Shown piece by piece: positions 9,499-18,381 of a DNA stretch of 64,000 bases. Where the stretch lies: the NCBI GenBank assembly GCA_963676655.2, contig CAXXKX010000003.1, positions 496,001-560,000 on the forward strand. The letters are read 5' to 3'. This DNA comes from G963676655 sp963676655 (GTDB taxonomy: Bacteria > Verrucomicrobiota > Lentisphaeria > Victivallales > Victivallaceae). The notes under the pieces were generated by a model, which was given only the letters and a program-made list of their open reading frames with translations, was not told the origin of the DNA and did no database searches. Every line of letters starts with the position of its first letter. The stretch's first letter is position 1. The position numbers and the translations under genes are program-made.

Positions 9499-10563
9499 AT
9501 GTCATATGAACTCGGCCTGGCCGCGCTCAATCTGGAAATGACCGATACCGTACCACGCACGGAATATTCAGCTGAAGCCCACTGGGAACTGATTAAAAAA
9601 GTTACCGGAATCGACACCGATATACACGAAAACCGCCCCGGAGCCTCAAACGCATTCAGGGAGGCCTGGGAATATTCTTTCAAGTGGTGTACCTGTATCG
9701 GCGGCGGGCATATCTCCCGCAAGGGGCCGACGACCGACCAGGGTCACGCCGTCTATATGGAAAACGCTGATGGACAAAGCGATTACCGGGATCATATTGC
9801 AGTAGCCTATCCCGACCCGGAGGAAGCCCTTAAACTTGACATTCCGACGGTTTACGGTGAGTACAGCCGGGAAGAAATTATCTCCATGTTCGAGGATACT
9901 TATCAAAAAAATTGTGAAAACTCGCCAAATGAGTTGAATATGGCCGGGGTATACATCAATCCGGTTTCCGGAATGCTGGAAATCTTCGGCTGGGATATTT
10001 TCCTGATGATGATGGGAATGGACCTGAACAAGTTCAACCGGGTTATGGAAAGCTACTGCGTCTGGGTGGAACAATTTTATCGCGGATTCTGTGAAAGCAA
10101 AGTTCCGGTTTTCATGATGCACGATGATATCTGCTGGACCAGCGGGCCGTTCGCTGACCCGGAATGGTACCGGGCTCAAATATTCCCCTGGTACAAAAAA
10201 TGGATGGATATGCTTAAAGCGGCCGGAAAACGGATAATTTTCACCTCAGATGGCACTTATTCCTGTTTTTTCGACGACATTGTCAAGTGCGGCGCTGAAA
10301 TGCTGGTCATGGAACCCGGTAATGATATGGCGGGTTTTGCGGAAAAGTACGGTAAAACTCACGGCTTCGTCGGGGATGTGGATGTGCGGGTACTGCAACT
10401 GGGAACGCGTGAAGATATTCGTAAAGAGGTTAAACGCGCAATGGATATCGGCAAAAAATGTCCGGGCTACATCTTCTGTACCGGCAACCATATTCCACCA
10501 AACGTGCCGGTGGATAACGCAATCTATTACAACGAATGTTATCTGGAAATGCGGAACCGGTAA
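9499..10563 (+). CDS. Uroporphyrinogen-decarboxylase (URO-D/MtaA) superfamily protein
   Basis: 354-residue TIM-barrel protein of the URO-D superfamily. This superfamily includes heme-pathway URO-D and the MtaA/CmuA corrinoid-linked methyltransferases. Recognisable segments are the FMMHDDICWTSGPFADPEWY strand-loop near residue 210, GKRIIFTSDGTY near 245, and the C-terminal GYIFCTGNHIPPNVPVDN near 328; the last is typical of the catabolic subgroup and not of heme biosynthesis. The start is taken as ATG 9499 because GGAG lies 9 bases upstream, inside an in-frame ATGGAG at 9484. The divergent AraC gene suggests substrate-controlled expression. The real substrate is unknown. Confidence 0.8.
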   Translation: MSYELGLAALNLEMTDTVPRTEYSAEAHWELIKKVTGIDTDIHENRPGASNAFREAWEYSFKWCTCIGGGHISRKGPTTDQGHAVYMENADGQSDYRDHIAVAYPDPEEALKLDIPTVYGEYSREEIISMFEDTYQKNCENSPNELNMAGVYINPVSGMLEIFGWDIFLMMMGMDLNKFNRVMESYCVWVEQFYRGFCESKVPVFMMHDDICWTSGPFADPEWYRAQIFPWYKKWMDMLKAAGKRIIFTSDGTYSCFFDDIVKCGAEMLVMEPGNDMAGFAEKYGKTHGFVGDVDVRVLQLGTREDIRKEVKRAMDIGKKCPGYIFCTGNHIPPNVPVDNAIYYNECYLEMRNR

Positions 10564-10568
10564 TTTAA

Positions 10569-11927
10569 CTACCCCGTAAAACCGCTTAATTCCTGTTCAA
10601 ACTTCAGGAGTAATGCATCAGCCTTTTGCGGGGTATCCGCTTCAACGGTGATCCTCATGACCGGCTCGGTATTTGACGGCCTCATCAACATCCAACTGTC
10701 CGGGAAATCAATGCGGATACCGTCGAGGATTTGCGGTTTCAGGTCAAGATAGCGCCTGCGCATTTCAAGAATAATCTCCCGGGCTCGCGACGCATGACAG
10801 GAAACTTTTGCGGTTCTGGTATAATAGATCGGCATCGAATCGACAATTTCATCAAAAGTTTCGCCAGACAACGCCATCATCTCAAGAATCAGCGCCATAG
10901 ATGTGAAACTGTCGCGACAAAGGTGAATTTTACGCCAGATCATGCCGCCGCAACTGCCTTCACCGCCGACTTCAGCCCCGGTTTCAAGCATTTTCTCAAT
11001 AACGTTGATTTCGCCTACTTTCGAATAATGGACCCGGCAGCCGTAAATATCCGCCAGGTCTTCCACCGCTCGCGAGGTCTGGATATTGACCACCACGTCG
11101 CCGGGAGTATCCGACAAGATGTGATCCAGCGCCAGAATCAGCGTATACTGTTCACCGATCGGAGTGCCAGTCGAGTCAACCAGCGCCAAACGGTCGCCGT
11201 CCGGGTCCTGGGCAAAACCGACGGCACAATTATTGGTCCGGACCGCACTAGCCAGCTCCTGCAGATTTTCCGCTTTTGGTTCAGGACCGCGTTCAAACAC
11301 CCCGGATGGATTATCGCAAACCGTAAAAACCGTGCACCCCAGAGATTCAAGAAAATTCCGAGAGAACAAAGCTCCGACGCCGTTGCAGCAATCGACCGCG
11401 ACCCGGAACTTCGCCCGTTTGATCGCCGCGACGTCAATATGCTGAAAAATTCTTTTCTGATGCAGTGAAAAAGCATCATCCCGGCTCCGGGAATGAAATA
11501 TTCCGCTTTCCTCGATCAAATCAAGGTCAGGCTGATTGTAGATGTCAAGCAGTTCCTTGGTTTCGTCGTGTCCGAGAAACAGACCTTTGTTATTTATGAA
11601 TTTCAGGGCATTCCATTCTTTGGGATTGTGACTGGCGGTGATTGCCAGGCCGCCATTCGCACTGAATGACTCCACCGCCATCTGCACCGTCGGCGTCGGC
11701 GCGATGCCGATCAGGACCGGTCGGCAACCCGCCGCCAGCAATCCGGCCACCGCCGCATGTTCAAGCATCATCCCGGACGGTCTGGTATCCCGGCCGACAA
11801 TTACGCTGCCACCGCCGACGTAGCGCCCGAAAGACGCGCAGAAATCCGCCACCAGGGATGGAGAAAGCGACTCGCCGATAACTCCGCGAATTCCGCTGAC
11901 CCCGATTTTCAAATTGCTGCGTCTCAT
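10569..11927 (-). CDS. Phosphoglucomutase/phosphomannomutase (active-site intact)
   Basis: 452-residue alpha-D-phosphohexomutase that moves phosphate between C1 and C6 of a hexose through a phosphoserine. All four hallmarks are present: the serine loop TASHNPKEWNALKF near residue 97, the magnesium loop DPDGDRLAL near 240, the sugar loop GEGSCGG near 323, and the phosphate-binding loop RPSNTEPVMR near 420. It may be a GlmM-type or general PGM/PMM enzyme; sequence alone does not decide. Its start overlaps the stop of the upstream paralogue by 4 bases (ATGA), so both are made from one message. It converges on the URO-D-like gene with a 5-base gap and no obvious terminator. Confidence 0.93.
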   Translation of the reverse strand: MRRSNLKIGVSGIRGVIGESLSPSLVADFCASFGRYVGGGSVIVGRDTRPSGMMLEHAAVAGLLAAGCRPVLIGIAPTPTVQMAVESFSANGGLAITASHNPKEWNALKFINNKGLFLGHDETKELLDIYNQPDLDLIEESGIFHSRSRDDAFSLHQKRIFQHIDVAAIKRAKFRVAVDCCNGVGALFSRNFLESLGCTVFTVCDNPSGVFERGPEPKAENLQELASAVRTNNCAVGFAQDPDGDRLALVDSTGTPIGEQYTLILALDHILSDTPGDVVVNIQTSRAVEDLADIYGCRVHYSKVGEINVIEKMLETGAEVGGEGSCGGMIWRKIHLCRDSFTSMALILEMMALSGETFDEIVDSMPIYYTRTAKVSCHASRAREIILEMRRRYLDLKPQILDGIRIDFPDSWMLMRPSNTEPVMRITVEADTPQKADALLLKFEQELSGFTG

Positions 11928-13297
11928 GGAGCGATCATCCTTTCCAGCCTGGCGGTAACTTCCAGCGCCATATCTTCAGCCTTCTCAAGGCTCTTCCATT
12001 CAGTAATCATCCGAATTACCGGTTCGGTAGATGATGCCCGCAAACTCAGCCAACCGTCAGACCAGTCACAACGCAATCCGTCAACATAAGATTCCCTTGC
12101 CCCGGCAAAGGTGCCGCGCAGACTTCTGATCAAACTGTAGGCGTGGATCGAAGAACAGGGAAGCTTGCGTTTGACAATGTGATAACGCGGCAGCGCCGCC
12201 GCCAATTGTGAAGATGTCACGCCTCCGGACATCGCCTCGAGAAACAGGGCAGCGCCAAGCCAGGCGTCATAACCGTTCACCCCGCCGCGATAAGCAATAC
12301 TGCCGCTGCCGTCGCCGGCCAATACCGCGTTTTCTTCGCGCATGGCATTAACCGCATCCGCCTGCCCTACCAGAGTTTTAACCAGTCTGGCCCCGGCTGC
12401 CTTGACAATATCATCCAATGACCGGGTTGTACAGGAATTAGTCACAATCGTTTCATGTTTATTTTTATTCAGGACGTGAGCCGCAATCAACGGCATGGTA
12501 TATTCCTCGGATAAAGTTTCACCGTTGTCGGAAACAATGCTGAACCGACTCATATCGGTATTGAAAACAAAACCGACGTCGGCTTTCAGCGGCGCCATCA
12601 ATGCCCTGACCTGAAAAGCGCTGCGTGGCCGTGGTTCCGGTTCGTGCGGCAGGGCACCGGAGGGTACGTTGTTAATCGGAATCATGTTGATACCCAGCTT
12701 TTTCGCAAAAAGTTCAGCCATAAATATTCCTGAACCATTGCAGAAATCAGCGACAACAGTAAGTTGTTTTGACTTTATCGCCGCGGAGTCAACCAGGGAA
12801 CAGATATTATCGAGATATCCATCAAGCACCCATTCATCTATTGATGACTCACTGCCAAGCTGGTCCCACGGGCGCGACAAATAACGATGACTGTGATAGA
12901 TATCGAGAAATTCCTGAAAAAGCGTCGGGTTAAGATAAGCGCCGTCCGCCCCCACCGGAATAATCGCATTCCAGCCGGCAGACTGATGTCCGCCTCCGAT
13001 CAGCAGTCCGCCGTCAGCTTTAAGAGCGGTAACCGCATACTCCGCAGCCGGAGCCGACATAATCCCGGCATTCACGGTTTCACAGCCGCAAGCCAGCAGC
13101 GCGGATATCGCTGTATGCACCAGCATTTCGGAAGAAAAACGGGTATCAGTGGCCACCAGCACTTTTCCGCCATTACAGAAAGTCCCGAACGCTGCCGCAA
13201 AATCTATCGCCAGCAGCGGATTTAAGCCAGAGCCGATGTAACCGCGCATTCCCGCGGAACCTATTCTTAATTTGCGCACAATGTCTCTTCTTCCCAT
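11924..13297 (-). CDS. Phosphohexomutase paralogue with lost catalytic residues (pseudoenzyme candidate)
   Basis: 457-residue homologue of the gene directly downstream, colinear over the full length (for example LRIGSAGMRGYIGSG against LKIGVSGIRGVIGES). The active-site serine loop TASHNP is replaced by GGGHQS, so the phosphoserine position holds glycine. The metal loop DPDGDR is NTDMSR, with only one Asp left. GEGSCGG has become GDGSGS, while the phosphate loop is kept as RASSTEPVIR. The frame is open and undegraded. It should therefore be unable to do mutase chemistry by the known mechanism, but may bind sugar phosphates or pair with the active enzyme. The start may instead be GTG at 13279, which would match the paralogue's N-terminus better. 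First gene of the two-gene operon. Confidence 0.9.
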   Translation of the reverse strand: MGRRDIVRKLRIGSAGMRGYIGSGLNPLLAIDFAAAFGTFCNGGKVLVATDTRFSSEMLVHTAISALLACGCETVNAGIMSAPAAEYAVTALKADGGLLIGGGHQSAGWNAIIPVGADGAYLNPTLFQEFLDIYHSHRYLSRPWDQLGSESSIDEWVLDGYLDNICSLVDSAAIKSKQLTVVADFCNGSGIFMAELFAKKLGINMIPINNVPSGALPHEPEPRPRSAFQVRALMAPLKADVGFVFNTDMSRFSIVSDNGETLSEEYTMPLIAAHVLNKNKHETIVTNSCTTRSLDDIVKAAGARLVKTLVGQADAVNAMREENAVLAGDGSGSIAYRGGVNGYDAWLGAALFLEAMSGGVTSSQLAAALPRYHIVKRKLPCSSIHAYSLIRSLRGTFAGARESYVDGLRCDWSDGWLSLRASSTEPVIRMITEWKSLEKAEDMALEVTARLERMIAP

Positions 13298-13456
13298 TAC
13301 TCAAAAAGTTTCAATCTTAACAAGATAATCCTTGAGCCGTCGAATTTCAATATTGATTAAACAATATCCTTATTTAATTGACTTCTCAGGAACTACTGTC
13401 AAACCGGTCAATCTAATCAACAAAAACGCTCTAACAGAAATTAAATAAAACAAAAA

Positions 13457-13516
13457 TGACGGATATAAAAAACTGCTATCAAGCATATTACAAAAGTGAC
13501 GGATAATTGACGGATA
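13457..13516. repeat. Three direct copies of TGACGGATA
   Basis: TGACGGATA occurs at 13457-13465, 13497-13505 and 13508-13516, so the repeat starts are 40 and 11 bases apart, close to whole helical turns. It lies about 160 bases upstream of the phosphohexomutase operon (minus strand) in AT-rich noncoding DNA. It could be a regulator's binding site; no matching regulator can be named. Confidence 0.4.
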
Positions 13517-13828
13517 AATTATTTTTTATTAATATGCATCTATGCGCATTCAATTCACTTGTTTCATGCAGTCTCATGTCGAATTTTCCGTTTAGATGAT
13601 ACATTATCGTAAAAAAAGATGCATAATACTCAATAAAAACACAAAAAAGTCAAAAAAGTTAAAAAAAAATTGATTTGCGGACTTTCAAACTTTAAAAAGT
13701 TGACATATATTAGTAATTGCGGTGTCGTGTCTCGGATGGGCCGGGATACAATAATGGGCGCCTTCAGATATATAGAACATAATTGATAACCGGAATCGTC
13801 GGTTTCGAGGTTGTTCGAAGAAGTTTGA

Positions 13829-13834
13829 TATAAT
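13829..13834 (+). promoter_or_regulatory. Perfect -10 box of the structured-RNA candidate
   Basis: TATAAT at 13829-13834 lies in noncoding DNA, with only a weak -35 region upstream. A start about 7-9 bases later would fall just before the 5' arm of the RNA stem at 13853. Confidence 0.45.
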
Positions 13835-13842
13835 CATTATTG

Positions 13843-14084
13843 TTTTTAATTTTAGTTTGGCTGAGTATAAAATTGCCGTGACGGGAGGGTCCGGCTTTCA
13901 GTGTAGTTTATTGAAGGAAGTTTCTCGAATAGAACAAACAGCATGAATGAAAGATATGTCAATTTAAGATACTCAACGGGAGATATCCCCGTTTCGCATA
14001 ATAAATAGATCGATCTCCAGACGTTGCTTACTGGTCTCTACACTTCAGCCAACTAATGTAAGTTATGCATGAAAATCCTCATGC
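13843..14084 (+). ncRNA. ssrS: Structured RNA candidate, possibly 6S RNA
   Basis: This noncoding stretch has a closing stem: 13853-13865 (TAGTTTGGCTGAG) pairs with 14043-14056 (CTTCAGCCAACTA) with one bulge on each side. It encloses about 175 bases, including a hairpin AACGGG/CCCGTT near 13975-13994. The total of about 200 nt is the size of 6S RNA. It is preceded by a perfect -10 box and followed by a GCATGA/TCATGC hairpin at 14067-14084. It sits upstream of rarA and 5-formyltetrahydrofolate cyclo-ligase; in E. coli ssrS is upstream of the same cyclo-ligase gene (ygfA). No tmRNA tag frame or CCA end was found. The 6S identity is inferred from size, stem and neighbours, not from a covariance match. 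Confidence 0.45.
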
Positions 14085-14155
14085 GTGCTTTCTAATGCTT
14101 ATATCTTACCTTTCGACTGCCATCATTTCCAGACATTCCGGCACGGAATATAGAA

Positions 14156-15532
14156 ATGGAACAGCTTGATCTGCTCAGTAATGACAAACCTGAGGAGGAA
14201 GCGGGACAGGAAGAGGAATCTTCAACCATTTCGGAGCAGCCTCTGGCTGCCCGGATGCGACCGAGATCACTGGAAGAATATCTCGGACAGAAACACTTAC
14301 TGGCCCCTGGAAAGCTGTTAAGGCGAGTCGTCGATTCCGACCGTTTTTCGTCGATCATCCTGGCCGGGCCGCCCGGAGTGGGTAAAACCTCTCTAGCGGA
14401 ATTGATTGCCCGCCATACCTCAAGCGCGTTTATCCGCCTGTCAGGGGTCAGTTCGACGGTCAAGGACATTCGACATGAAGCAGCGTCAGCGGAAATGCGG
14501 CAGCGAATTCATCATCGCCATACCATATTGTTTATTGATGAAATTCATCGTTTTAATAAAGCGCAGCAGGACGCACTGCTGCCGGACGTGGAAAGCGGCA
14601 GGATAAGGCTTATCGGGGCAACCACCCATAATCCTTATTTTTATGTAATCGCGCCATTGTTGTCGCGTTCGCTGACTTTTCAACTCGAGGCTTTGTCAAA
14701 AGAAGATATCGCCGAGTTGCTGGAGCGGACGATTAATGACGAACGGGCCTTTCCGGGCCGTTCCGTCGAGTTGCTTGAAAACGCCAAAAAATTTCTGGCT
14801 GACATTTGCGAAGGAGATGCCCGCAAAGCATTGACCGCACTCGAAGTCGCGGTACTGACGACAGCTCCTGAGGCGGACGGGATTATCAGAGTCGATCTGG
14901 CAACCGCAGAAGAGTCGATCCAGAAACGGATGATCAACTATGGCGATGACGGACATTACGATACGGCCAGCGCGTTCATTAAAAGTATGCGCGGCAGTGA
15001 CGCCGACGCGGCGGTCTACTGGCTTGCGAAGATGCTGCATGCCGGTGAAGATATTCGTTTCATAGCTCGAAGAATAGTCATTTTCGCATCAGAAGATGTT
15101 GGAAATGCCGATCCCAGGGCTTTGCAGGTTGCGGTCAGCGCGATGCAGGCAATCGAAATGATCGGCATGCCTGAAGCCCGGATAATTTTGTCGCAAGCGG
15201 TAACTTACTGTGCAACCGCACCGAAGAGCAACGCCGCATATAAAGCAGTGGACGAGGCCATGACCGACATTGCAAAAGAGCGGGTACAGCCTGTTCCAGT
15301 ACATTTACGGGACGCCCACTCCACCGCCGGCAATGAGTCAGGACACGGCAAAGGATACAAATACCCGCACAGTCATGGCGGATTTGTGGTTCAGGAATAT
15401 CTCGGTATCGACAAATCGTATTATGAACCGGCCGGAATCGGTTACGAAGAAAAGATCAAAGAGCGGATCAATTACTGGCGGCAATGCCGTGAAGCCGTAA
15501 AAAACATGGATAAAGACAATGCCGGTGACTGA
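14156..15532 (+). CDS. rarA: Replication-associated recombination protein A (RarA/MgsA) AAA ATPase
   Basis: 458-residue clamp-loader-like ATPase that acts at stalled replication forks. Walker A is GPPGVGKTS near residue 66. Walker B is DEIHRFNKAQQD near 125. Sensor 1 is GATTHNPYF, followed by LLSRSLTFQLEAL. The C-terminal oligomerisation domain ends in the characteristic HLRDAHSTAGNESGHGKGYK and YPHSHGGFVVQEYLG. Start at ATG 14156, with CGGAA about 8 bases upstream. Its last 14 bases overlap the start of the next gene, so rarA and the cyclo-ligase are coupled. Confidence 0.95.
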   Translation: MEQLDLLSNDKPEEEAGQEEESSTISEQPLAARMRPRSLEEYLGQKHLLAPGKLLRRVVDSDRFSSIILAGPPGVGKTSLAELIARHTSSAFIRLSGVSSTVKDIRHEAASAEMRQRIHHRHTILFIDEIHRFNKAQQDALLPDVESGRIRLIGATTHNPYFYVIAPLLSRSLTFQLEALSKEDIAELLERTINDERAFPGRSVELLENAKKFLADICEGDARKALTALEVAVLTTAPEADGIIRVDLATAEESIQKRMINYGDDGHYDTASAFIKSMRGSDADAAVYWLAKMLHAGEDIRFIARRIVIFASEDVGNADPRALQVAVSAMQAIEMIGMPEARIILSQAVTYCATAPKSNAAYKAVDEAMTDIAKERVQPVPVHLRDAHSTAGNESGHGKGYKYPHSHGGFVVQEYLGIDKSYYEPAGIGYEEKIKERINYWRQCREAVKNMDKDNAGD

Positions 15533-16094
15533 AAAAAAAGAGCTCAGGCTTGAAATCAGGCAGAGACGGCAAAATGTCACAGCCGCGGAATGCGACGCCG
15601 CTAATAAGAAAATTTGCTCCACGCTGAAGAACATGCCGGAGCTTTCAAGCCGCAATATCGCGGCTTTTATCTCCGATGGGTCGGAGCCGGATTTCCGGAG
15701 TTTTCTGGATGAAGTAATAAGTAATGGACAAAAAGTCATATTACCCAGGTCCAATCCTGAAACATTTTCAGGGTATGAAATGGTTTTGATATCGAATTTG
15801 GCAAATGATTTGGTGATCGGCGCGTATGGAATTCTTGAGCCGATCAAAACTTTACCGGCAATAGAGCCGGAAGAATATGATCGTTACGTATGGTTGGTTC
15901 CCGGAGTGGCATTTGATGCCGCCGGTGCCCGTCTCGGACGTGGTAAGGGCGTCTATGACCGGCTGCTGGGGAGCGTCGATACGTTAGTGATAGGTGTTTT
16001 TTTTGAATACCAGAAGGGTGCATCGGTACCGGTGACTGCTCATGACCGTCGTTTGGATTTGGCGGTTACGGAGCAAAAAATCTACCGGTTTTGA
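15519..16094 (+). CDS. fau: 5-formyltetrahydrofolate cyclo-ligase
   Basis: 191-residue enzyme converting 5-formyl-THF and ATP to 5,10-methenyl-THF. The family signature near the C-terminus, GARLGRGKGVYDRLLG (residue about 140), is clear, and the N-terminal basic KKELRLEIRQRRQ matches the substrate-binding helix. The start overlaps the end of rarA by 14 bases. A 76-base gap separates it from rny. Confidence 0.93.
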   Translation: MPVTEKKELRLEIRQRRQNVTAAECDAANKKICSTLKNMPELSSRNIAAFISDGSEPDFRSFLDEVISNGQKVILPRSNPETFSGYEMVLISNLANDLVIGAYGILEPIKTLPAIEPEEYDRYVWLVPGVAFDAAGARLGRGKGVYDRLLGSVDTLVIGVFFEYQKGASVPVTAHDRRLDLAVTEQKIYRF

Positions 16095-16170
16095 TGAAAG
16101 AACAATTAAGGCAAAGCATGAATTAATCTTGAAAAAATGATTAATAAATCAAAGAAGGAGTAATATAATT

Positions 16171-17736
16171 ATGGAAATGACCCCGACCAATATTGGCATA
16201 ATAGCAGGCGCGACAGTGTTTTCGCTATTTATCGGCGCAGCTGTCGGCTCTTTGTTGTCACGGATGAAGAAAAAATCCGCGGCAGATGACGCTTCAAGAA
16301 TCCGCCAGGAAGCGGAAAAAGAGGCCGCGCACATTCAGCGGGAAGCTAAAGTTGCAGCTAAAAGTGAAATTTTAAAACTCAAAGAAGAGTGTGAAGAAGA
16401 ACTTAATACCCGACGCAAAGAAATGCTCGGCAATGAAAAGCGTCTGGCCTCCCGTGAAGAAACCTTGAACCAACGGGCCGATTCTCTTGACAACCGGATC
16501 AAACAAATTGACAAAAAAGAACAGGACCTGGACAGCATCCGTGAGCGACTGGTCACCAAAGAGCAGGATTTGCAGCGCAAGATTTCTCAGCAGATCGATG
16601 AATTACAGCGTGTAGCCGATCTCGACCGTGAAACCGCCCGTAAAATGATTCTCGAAAAACTTGAAGGTGAAGTTAAAAATGAATGCGGACTGCTGGTTCG
16701 CAATCTGGTTGATGAAGCGAAGGAAAAGGCGGAAAAAGAAGCTCGCCACGTTCTTACCTGTGCGATTCAGCGCTATGCTTCTGACTGTACTTATGAGCGG
16801 ACAACCGCAACGATTCCGCTTCCCAGTGATGAAATGAAAGGACGGATCATCGGCCGTGAAGGACGCAACATCAGAGCGCTTGAAGCGGCAACCGGCGTCA
16901 GCATTCTGATTGATGACACTCCGGAAGCGGTGGTCATTTCATGCTTTGACCCGGTAAGAAAAGAGATTGCCAGACAGTTGATGGAACGTCTTATCGGTGA
17001 CGGCCGCATTCATCCCACCCGGATTGAAGAATTGGCCAAAAAGATCGAAAAAGAAGTTGAAAAAGATGTCTTCTCAACCGGTGAAGCAGCCGTCCTGGAA
17101 GTTGGAATCCAGGGTGTTTCTCCACAAGTTATCCGCCTGTTGGGACGTTTAAAATTCCGTTACAGCTTCTCACAAAATGTCTTGAAGCATTCACTGGAAT
17201 GCGCCTACTTTATGGGAATCATCGCGTCAGAACTTGGCCTGGATGAACAGAAAGCCAAGCGCATCGGCCTGTTCCATGACCTGGGTAAAGCCGTTGACCA
17301 TGAAGTTGAAGGTTCACATGCCTCAATCGGCGCGGATATCCTGCGTAAAAACAGTGAAGCGGCAGATGTCATCAACGCCGTTGCAGCTCACCACGAGGAA
17401 GTTGAAGCTCAGAACGTTTACGGCATCCTGATCCAGGCTTGTGATACGCTTAGCGCGTCCCGCCCGGGAGCCCGCAGTGAAACAACTGAGCTTTACCTGA
17501 AGCGTCTCGAACAGCTCGAGGATATCGCGATCAGCTTTGACGGCGTCGAAAGCTGCTTTGCACTTCAAGCCGGACGCGAGGTCCGGGTGGTAATCAATCC
17601 CGAAAAAGTTAAAGAAGGCGAAGCTCAAATGTTGGCTCGCGACATCTGCAACCGGATAGAAAAAGAAATGAATTATCCTGGACAGATCAGAGTAACTATT
17701 ATTCGCGAGACCCGTTCTATCGATTACGCCAAATAA
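16171..17736 (+). CDS. rny: Ribonuclease Y
   Basis: Membrane-anchored endoribonuclease that starts mRNA decay, 521 residues as usual. Domain order: an N-terminal membrane helix (about 8-30), a long charged coiled coil (about 35-180), a KH RNA-binding domain (GRIIGREGRNIRALEAATGV near 225) and a metal HD phosphohydrolase domain (FHDLGKAVDHE near 371). AAGGAG lies about 10 bases before the ATG. A strong terminator follows at 17760. Confidence 0.96.
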   Translation: MEMTPTNIGIIAGATVFSLFIGAAVGSLLSRMKKKSAADDASRIRQEAEKEAAHIQREAKVAAKSEILKLKEECEEELNTRRKEMLGNEKRLASREETLNQRADSLDNRIKQIDKKEQDLDSIRERLVTKEQDLQRKISQQIDELQRVADLDRETARKMILEKLEGEVKNECGLLVRNLVDEAKEKAEKEARHVLTCAIQRYASDCTYERTTATIPLPSDEMKGRIIGREGRNIRALEAATGVSILIDDTPEAVVISCFDPVRKEIARQLMERLIGDGRIHPTRIEELAKKIEKEVEKDVFSTGEAAVLEVGIQGVSPQVIRLLGRLKFRYSFSQNVLKHSLECAYFMGIIASELGLDEQKAKRIGLFHDLGKAVDHEVEGSHASIGADILRKNSEAADVINAVAAHHEEVEAQNVYGILIQACDTLSASRPGARSETTELYLKRLEQLEDIAISFDGVESCFALQAGREVRVVINPEKVKEGEAQMLARDICNRIEKEMNYPGQIRVTIIRETRSIDYAK

Positions 17737-17759
17737 GCTGATTAGCTATCTGATATTTC

Positions 17760-17797
17760 AAAACCTTATACGTCTTGATGATGTATAAGGTTTTTTT
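17760..17797 (+). terminator. Intrinsic terminator of rny
   Basis: AAAACCTTATAC at 17760-17771 pairs perfectly with GTATAAGGTTTT at 17783-17794, followed by further T residues. The A-run on the 5' side would let it work in both directions. Confidence 0.92.
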
Positions 17798-17907
17798 ATG
17801 TTCAGGTTAATGCACTGGAACGGCTTGAAGCAAACAAAGATACTCTTTTCCCAACATTGCCGGCTATTATTACTCCGGCTGATAATTACCTTGCTTTATA
17901 TGTCGCC

Positions 17908-17999
17908 ACTTCAGGGCTTTTAATGCTTTCTAACTGTTCCCGGGGTTCAATCTCTATGCTCAATCACCCCGCAAGGATATGCACCCCCGTTAAAAGGCT
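17908..17999. repeat. Dispersed repeat copy 1 (second copy near 49.8 kb)
   Basis: This block shares CCCGGGGTTCAA and TATGCACCCCCGTTAAAA, plus an upstream CAGGGCT, in the same order and spacing with 49745-49837. No believable gene is encoded; an 84-codon frame across it looks accidental. Probably a decayed dispersed genomic repeat. Confidence 0.55.
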
Positions 18000-18154
18000 G
18001 CTGCTATGTGCCGCGCTTTCAGCGCTATTCAATAAATGCAATATGATTATAGGCCTGACTAATAGTGACTACTTCATCCCAAAATCAATTTATATGCCGC
18101 CTGTAGCTTGAGAATGGTTGAACATCTACGAAAAAGTCTCAGAAATAAAAAAGA

Positions 18155-18209
18155 CGACCGGGAACCCCGGGGAGGAGGGGAGATGATGGGGAAATAAGGT
18201 CCCCGGTCG
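18155..18209 (+). repeat. GC-rich hairpin with mini-ORF, copy 1
   Basis: CGACCGGGAACC (18155-18166) pairs with GGTCCCCGGTCG (18198-18209), 11 of 12 positions. The loop carries GGGGAGGAGGGGAG, then ATG ATG GGG AAA TAA (18183-18197), a four-codon ORF behind an extreme ribosome-binding site. The central 34 bases recur unchanged in copy 2 at 18382-18436, while the stem arms vary. Flanks are AT-rich. It might be an sRNA, a translational decoy or a regulatory leader; no known family is recognised. Confidence 0.75.
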
Positions 18210-18381
18210 TATAAATAATATATGCTGCTTCGTGCAAAAATCAAGCTTTAACTTGTAATTAACTTTAAATTTTTTTGGATTTTCAATATGCTGTCGCAAA
18301 CTTGCTTTATAGCCAATATAAACCTGTTCAACAGCTTAAAATAAGGTGTATAAATATTTTAATTAATTTCTTCAAAAAACA

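Noticed and set aside
13700..14060. tmRNA (ssrA)
   Set aside because: No tag reading frame, no T-arm sequence and no CCA end were found; size and single closing stem fit 6S better.
17857..18111. 84-codon plus-strand frame
   Set aside because: It crosses a dispersed repeat shared with 49.8 kb, lacks a ribosome site and has no protein-like pattern.
18169..18191. G-quadruplex
   Set aside because: Three GGGG runs and a GG are present, but four equal runs are lacking; the ribosome-site/ORF reading explains the conserved bases more fully.
18155..18209. Intrinsic terminator
   Set aside because: The stem is GC-rich but is not followed by a T-run, and the loop is about 30 bases with a conserved sequence; rny already has its own terminator at 17760.
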